Source of the DNA: SIG578 sp036311245
GTDB taxonomy: Bacteria; Bacillota; Clostridia; Oscillospirales; Ruminococcaceae
Direction of reading: 5' to 3'
DNA length: 9,242 bases
NCBI GenBank assembly: GCA_036311245.1
Contig: JAXJQH010000069.1
Span: forward strand, 1-9,242
Part shown: positions 6,230-9,242 of the stretch, in pieces
Numbering within the stretch: the first letter of the stretch is position 1
Layout of the letters: each line of letters opens with the position of its first letter
Translations under genes and position numbers: made by a program
Notes under the pieces: model-generated
Seen by the model: only the letters and a program-made list of their open reading frames with translations
Database searches by the model: none
Told to the model about the DNA's origin: nothing

Positions 6230-7786
6230 ATGACACGAGATCAGATCATTCTCCTCTGTGTTATTGCTGCCGCAGTTGTTTTGATTGTCGTCGCCTTTTT
6301 TGTCGGCGTTTCATATAGAAGAAAAACTGCTGAACGCAAAATAGGTTCGGCAGAAGAAGAAGCCGAGAAGATTAAAAAGGACGCAGCAGCCGAAGCGCAG
6401 AGAGCTAAAAAAGAAGCGCTTATTGAAGCTAAAGATGAATTACACAAATTAAGAACCGAGCAGGAACGCGAGCTTAAGGAAAGAAGAAACGAGGTTACCC
6501 ATCAGGAGAGAAGACTTCAGCAAAAAGAAGAAAATCTTGATAAAAAAACCGAGAATCTTGAAAAGAAAGAGGAAGTTTTACAAGGAAAAATCAAAGAGGC
6601 AGAGGCAAAGCTTGCCGAAACCGAAACCATAAAAAGAAGTCAGCTCGAAATGCTTGAGCGTATTTCGGGTCTTTCAAGTGAGCAGGCAAGAGAGATGCTC
6701 CTTAAAAATCTTGATGACGCTTTAACTCACGATAAGGCAGTCCGTATTGCTCAGTTTGAGCAGCAGATTAAGGACGATTCTGACCAAATCGCGAGAGATC
6801 TTATTTCAAGCGCCATTACCCGTTGCGCTGCTGACCACGTTTCAGAGGCGACAGTTTCGGTAGTTCCCCTGCCTGGCGATGAAATGAAGGGCAGAATTAT
6901 CGGTCGTGAGGGTAGAAATATCCGCACCCTCGAAACACTCACAGGTGTTGACCTTATTATTGACGATACTCCCGAGGCAATCACCCTTTCGTCCTTTGAC
7001 CCCATTCGCCGCGAGGTTGCAAGAATTTCGCTCGAAAAGCTTATTGCTGACGGTCGAATTCACCCCGCCCGCATTGAGGAAATGGTTGAAAAGGCAAAGC
7101 GTGAGGTTGAGAATAAAATCCGTCAGGAAGGCGAACGCGCCGTTATGGAAACAGGTGTCCACGGCATCAATCCTGAGCTTGTAAAGCTCCTCGGCCGCCT
7201 GCGTTACCGCACCAGCTACGGACAGAATGTCCTTGACCATTCTATTGAGGTTGCTCACCTTGCAGGCGTTATGGCTTGTGAAATAGGCATTGACCCTACA
7301 GTTGCCCGCCGTGCAGGACTTCTGCACGATATCGGTAAAGCTCTCAGCCGTGAAATCGAAGGCTCGCACGTTGCAATCGGTGTCGATATTGCTAAAAAGT
7401 ATAAGGAAAGCAATGACATTATTCACGCTATCGAGGCCCACCACGGCGATGTTGAAACCAAAACTGTTGTTGCTTGCCTCATTCAGGCTGCAGATGCTAT
7501 TTCGGCTGCCCGTCCGGGCGCCCGTCGTGAAAACCTTGAAAATTACATCAAGCGTTTGGAAAAGCTTGAGGAAATAGCCAATAGCTTTGGCGGCGTTGAA
7601 AAATCCTTTGCCATCTCGGCAGGTCGCGAAATCAGAATTATGGTCAAGCCCGAGGCCGTCTCGGATGACCAGATGGTGATTATAGCAAAAGACATCGTTG
7701 ACCGTATTGAAAAAGAAATGGAATATCCCGGTCAGATAAAGGTTCACGTTGTCCGTGAAAACCGCGCTATTGCTTACGCAAAATAA
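6230..7786 (+). CDS. rny: Ribonuclease Y
   Basis: Membrane-anchored endoribonuclease that begins mRNA decay and processing in many Firmicutes, usually as part of a degradation complex. Length (518 residues) and domain order match the family. A single N-terminal membrane helix (about 6-27) is followed by a long Lys/Glu-rich coiled coil (about 30-150). Then comes a KH RNA-binding domain with GRIIGREGRN at 221-230, and a metal-dependent HD domain with LLHDIGKA, the catalytic pair being His366-Asp367. The C-terminal region ends in KVHVVRENRAIAYAK, as expected. A strong AGGAGG (6211-6216) lies upstream, but 13 bases separate it from the ATG, longer than usual; no better in-frame start is visible. 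It has its own consensus promoter and is followed by a strong terminator before ymdB. Confidence 0.97.
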   Translation: MTRDQIILLCVIAAAVVLIVVAFFVGVSYRRKTAERKIGSAEEEAEKIKKDAAAEAQRAKKEALIEAKDELHKLRTEQERELKERRNEVTHQERRLQQKEENLDKKTENLEKKEEVLQGKIKEAEAKLAETETIKRSQLEMLERISGLSSEQAREMLLKNLDDALTHDKAVRIAQFEQQIKDDSDQIARDLISSAITRCAADHVSEATVSVVPLPGDEMKGRIIGREGRNIRTLETLTGVDLIIDDTPEAITLSSFDPIRREVARISLEKLIADGRIHPARIEEMVEKAKREVENKIRQEGERAVMETGVHGINPELVKLLGRLRYRTSYGQNVLDHSIEVAHLAGVMACEIGIDPTVARRAGLLHDIGKALSREIEGSHVAIGVDIAKKYKESNDIIHAIEAHHGDVETKTVVACLIQAADAISAARPGARRENLENYIKRLEKLEEIANSFGGVEKSFAISAGREIRIMVKPEAVSDDQMVIIAKDIVDRIEKEMEYPGQIKVHVVRENRAIAYAK

Positions 7787-7798
7787 AAAGCACACTAT

Positions 7799-7843
7799 GG
7801 ATTTATTGCCGCAATGCGCGGCAATAAATCCGTTTGTTTTTTT
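7799..7843 (+). terminator. Intrinsic terminator between rny and ymdB
   Basis: GGATTTATTGCCGC (7799-7812) pairs perfectly with GCGGCAATAAATCC (7818-7831) across a five-base loop, followed by GTTTGTTTTTTT. This is a textbook rho-independent terminator 13 bases after the rny stop. It ends only about 16 bases before the ymdB start codon and does not cover its ribosome binding site. Confidence 0.88.
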
Positions 7844-7858
7844 AGAAAGGATTATAAT

Positions 7859-8647
7859 ATGAATGTACTGTTTGTGGGCGATGTAGTTTCCGATTCGGGA
7901 AGAAGTATACTCAGAAGACACCTTCCCGCGCTTAAAAAGGAATATAGTGCTGACCTAACTATTGTAAACGGCGAAAACTCCGCTCAGGGTAACGGAATGC
8001 TGCCCTCATCGGCAGATGAAATTTTTTCCTGCGGCGCAGATGTTATAACGGGCGGAAACCACACCTTCCGCCGCCACGAGATACTCGACTATCTTGATAC
8101 ACACGAATTTGCCCTGCGTCCTTATAACTGCTTAAATAGGGATGCGAGTGGAAATGGATATGTTGTCTGTGATTTTGGAAAAAATCAGGCGTGCGTTATA
8201 AGCCTTATGGGAAATGTATATATAGACGGATATGCAAACGCATTTTATGCTATCGACGAGCTGCTGAAAGAAATAGAGCAGAAAATAATAATTATTGATT
8301 TTCACGCCGAGGCAACCGCCGAAAAGGCTGCCCTCGCGCACTATTTAGATGGCAGAGTGTCCGCCGTTATCGGAACACACACCCATGTGCGAACTGCCGA
8401 TGCTTCTATATTCCCAAAGGGACTTGGCTTTATTTCTGATGTTGGAATGACTGGGCCTAAATTTTCTGTTTTGGGAGTGGAGCCTCAGCGCGCTATCGCC
8501 CGAATGAAAAGCAGCACCCCCGTTCGCTTTGAAACAGCAAGCGGCCCCTGCACCCTTAATGCAGTGTTCTTAAAAATTGATGATAAAACGGGTAAAACCC
8601 TTGAAATAAAATCATTTGAAATAACAGATGTTGCAAAAAACAGGTAA
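7859..8647 (+). CDS. ymdB: YmdB-family metallophosphoesterase (TIGR00282)
   Basis: Cytoplasmic metallophosphoesterase of 262 residues. The Bacillus subtilis homologue hydrolyses 2',3'-cyclic nucleotides and influences biofilm and motility decisions. The two-metal site is complete: Asp8 in VGDVV, Glu39-Asn40 in NGEN, Asn67-His68 in GGNH, His149 in DFHAEAT, and His174/His176 in GTHTHV, followed by DVGMTG. Spacing of the N-terminal ligands matches my recollection of the Bacillus protein exactly. The usual GNHTW-DKK is here GNHTF-RR, a mild change. I chose ATG 7859 with AGAAAGGA seven bases upstream. An in-frame ATG at 7814 lies in the terminator hairpin and would add residues not seen in the family. 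It follows rny, the usual partner, behind a terminator, so expression probably depends on read-through. Confidence 0.95.
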   Translation: MNVLFVGDVVSDSGRSILRRHLPALKKEYSADLTIVNGENSAQGNGMLPSSADEIFSCGADVITGGNHTFRRHEILDYLDTHEFALRPYNCLNRDASGNGYVVCDFGKNQACVISLMGNVYIDGYANAFYAIDELLKEIEQKIIIIDFHAEATAEKAALAHYLDGRVSAVIGTHTHVRTADASIFPKGLGFISDVGMTGPKFSVLGVEPQRAIARMKSSTPVRFETASGPCTLNAVFLKIDDKTGKTLEIKSFEITDVAKNR

Positions 8648-8662
8648 AAATGTTGCATTTTT
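8646..8662 (+). terminator. Weak AT-rich stem-loop after ymdB
   Basis: AAAAATG (8646-8652) pairs with CATTTTT (8656-8662) across TTG, overlapping the ymdB stop codon and ending in a T-run. It is almost pure A-T, so any termination would be inefficient; transcripts may run into the next gene. Confidence 0.3.
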
Positions 8663-8663
8663 G

Positions 8664-8693
8664 TTGACACGCCTTTTTGCAAAATGATAAACT
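8664..8693 (+). promoter_or_regulatory. Probable promoter of the YicC-family gene
   Basis: A perfect TTGACA (8664-8669) is followed 18 bases later by TAAACT (8688-8693), preceded by TGA, an extended -10 element. GATAAA at 16 bases is an alternative -10. The start would be near 8700, about 45 bases before the ATG at 8745. Confidence 0.5.
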
Positions 8694-8744
8694 TATTTAT
8701 AAAGAAAGCTTTGCAGTAAATAAAACGAAAGCATGGTGAAATAA

Positions 8745-9242
8745 ATGGTAAGCAGTATGACCGGATTCGGTAAATGCACCGAGCTTATAAGTGGCAGAGA
8801 AATAACTGTTGAGATAAAATCAGTCAACCACCGCTATTTTGAGTTTTCCGCAAGAGTTCCGAGAGCTTATGGATTTTTAGAGGAAAAGCTTAAATCCTAT
8901 GTTCAGAAACGGGTGGCTAGAGGAAAAATTGAGGTTGGAGTTTTTATAGTAAATATCGAGGCTGCCGACACAAAGATTTCCGCAAACGAAACTCTCGCCA
9001 AGGGATATATTGATGCGCTGCGCTCGCTTTGTGAGCCGCTGGGAGTAACAGACGATATTCGCCTTTCAACCGTTGCCCGTTTTCCTGATGTTTTTTCTGT
9101 AACAAGAGAGGAAACCGACGAGGCTCAGCTTTGGCTTGATGTTGAAAGCGTTGCCGAAAAGGCGGTTTCGGCATTTTCTCAAATGCGCGCCCTTGAGGGT
9201 GAAAACCTTAAAAACGACTTAAAATCCCGCCTTGTTACAATC
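8745..9242 (+). CDS. YicC/YloC-family endoribonuclease, 3' end outside the window
   Basis: The first 166 codons of a YicC-like protein; the family is about 290 residues long, so the C-terminal portion is missing because the window ends, not because the gene is broken. Family marks are MTGFG at 5-9, VEIKSVNHRYFEF from residue 22, RGKIEV at 59-64, an ARFPDVF segment and EGENLKNDL near the end. Members have been described as endoribonucleases active in RNA turnover, with the conserved DUF1732 region in the part not seen here. The start gives MVSSMTGFG, the normal family N-terminus; GGTGAA lies about six bases upstream. A four-codon overlapping frame (ATG at 8733) is not credible. It stands after rny and ymdB with a probable promoter of its own, forming an RNA-metabolism neighbourhood. 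Confidence 0.93.
   Translation, partial: MVSSMTGFGKCTELISGREITVEIKSVNHRYFEFSARVPRAYGFLEEKLKSYVQKRVARGKIEVGVFIVNIEAADTKISANETLAKGYIDALRSLCEPLGVTDDIRLSTVARFPDVFSVTREETDEAQLWLDVESVAEKAVSAFSQMRALEGENLKNDLKSRLVTI

Noticed and set aside
7853..7858. TATAAT directly before the ymdB start as a ymdB promoter
   Set aside because: Transcription would begin inside the coding region, and there is no -35 box at the right distance.
7814..7858. Upstream ymdB start at 7814
   Set aside because: The added codons fall in the terminator hairpin and T-run; the family N-terminus begins at MNVLFVGD with a good ribosome binding site.
6842..7921. A 359-codon open frame antisense to rny and the start of ymdB
   Set aside because: It lies opposite the conserved KH and HD domains of rny, spans the terminator hairpin, and its translation has no recognisable motif; it is a by-product of rny codon use.
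1..9242. Defence system, CRISPR array, phage or transposon cargo
   Set aside because: All genes fit housekeeping RNA metabolism or nutrient uptake; no spaced repeats, integrase, transposase or toxin-antitoxin pair is visible.

Overview
The window reads as chromosomal DNA of a low-to-middle GC Gram-positive anaerobe, most likely a gut-type Clostridia (Oscillospiraceae/Ruminococcaceae-like) genome. The reasons are the pairing of an RNase Y gene with a YmdB-family gene, strong AGGAGG-type ribosome binding sites, sigma-A promoters with TTGACA/TATAAT boxes, lipoprotein signal peptides, and a short two-hairpin intergenic repeat of a kind I associate with such genomes. The genus assignment is inference. 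I see no phage, transposase, CRISPR array, rRNA or tRNA.

Left part (1-5969): every gene here is on the minus strand. Read in the direction of transcription, the first unit is a complete NitT/TauT/SsuABC-type importer: ATPase (5969-5196), permease (5215-4400) and lipoprotein substrate-binding protein (4331-3324). It ends at a perfect GC-rich terminator palindrome (3287-3318). A second complete importer follows in the opposite gene order: lipoprotein (3158-2130), permease (2140-1361) and a short ATPase (1361-795). A P-loop kinase-like protein related to dephospho-CoA kinase follows at 747-193. Each importer has its own promoter, and each promoter carries a perfect inverted repeat at an operator-like position. 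The two binding proteins belong to different subfamilies, so these look like two separately regulated uptake systems rather than a recent duplication. The substrates cannot be read from the sequence; organic sulfur compounds or pyrimidine/vitamin precursors are the usual cargo of the family. At the far left are a two-hairpin repeat and a perfect-consensus promoter firing leftward out of the window.

Right part (6117-9242): every gene here is on the plus strand and the content is RNA metabolism. A consensus promoter drives rny (RNase Y, 6230-7786), which is followed by a strong intrinsic terminator and then ymdB (7859-8647), which has no room for a promoter of its own. After a gap with a probable promoter comes a YicC/YloC-family endoribonuclease gene (8745 onward), cut by the window edge.

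No wholly new system stands out. The points most worth checking are regulatory: the two operator-like palindromes at the importer promoters, the terminator between rny and ymdB, and the left-edge promoter with its flanking direct repeats. There is no gene-free stretch longer than 300 bases; the largest gap (5970-6229) holds two divergent promoters.
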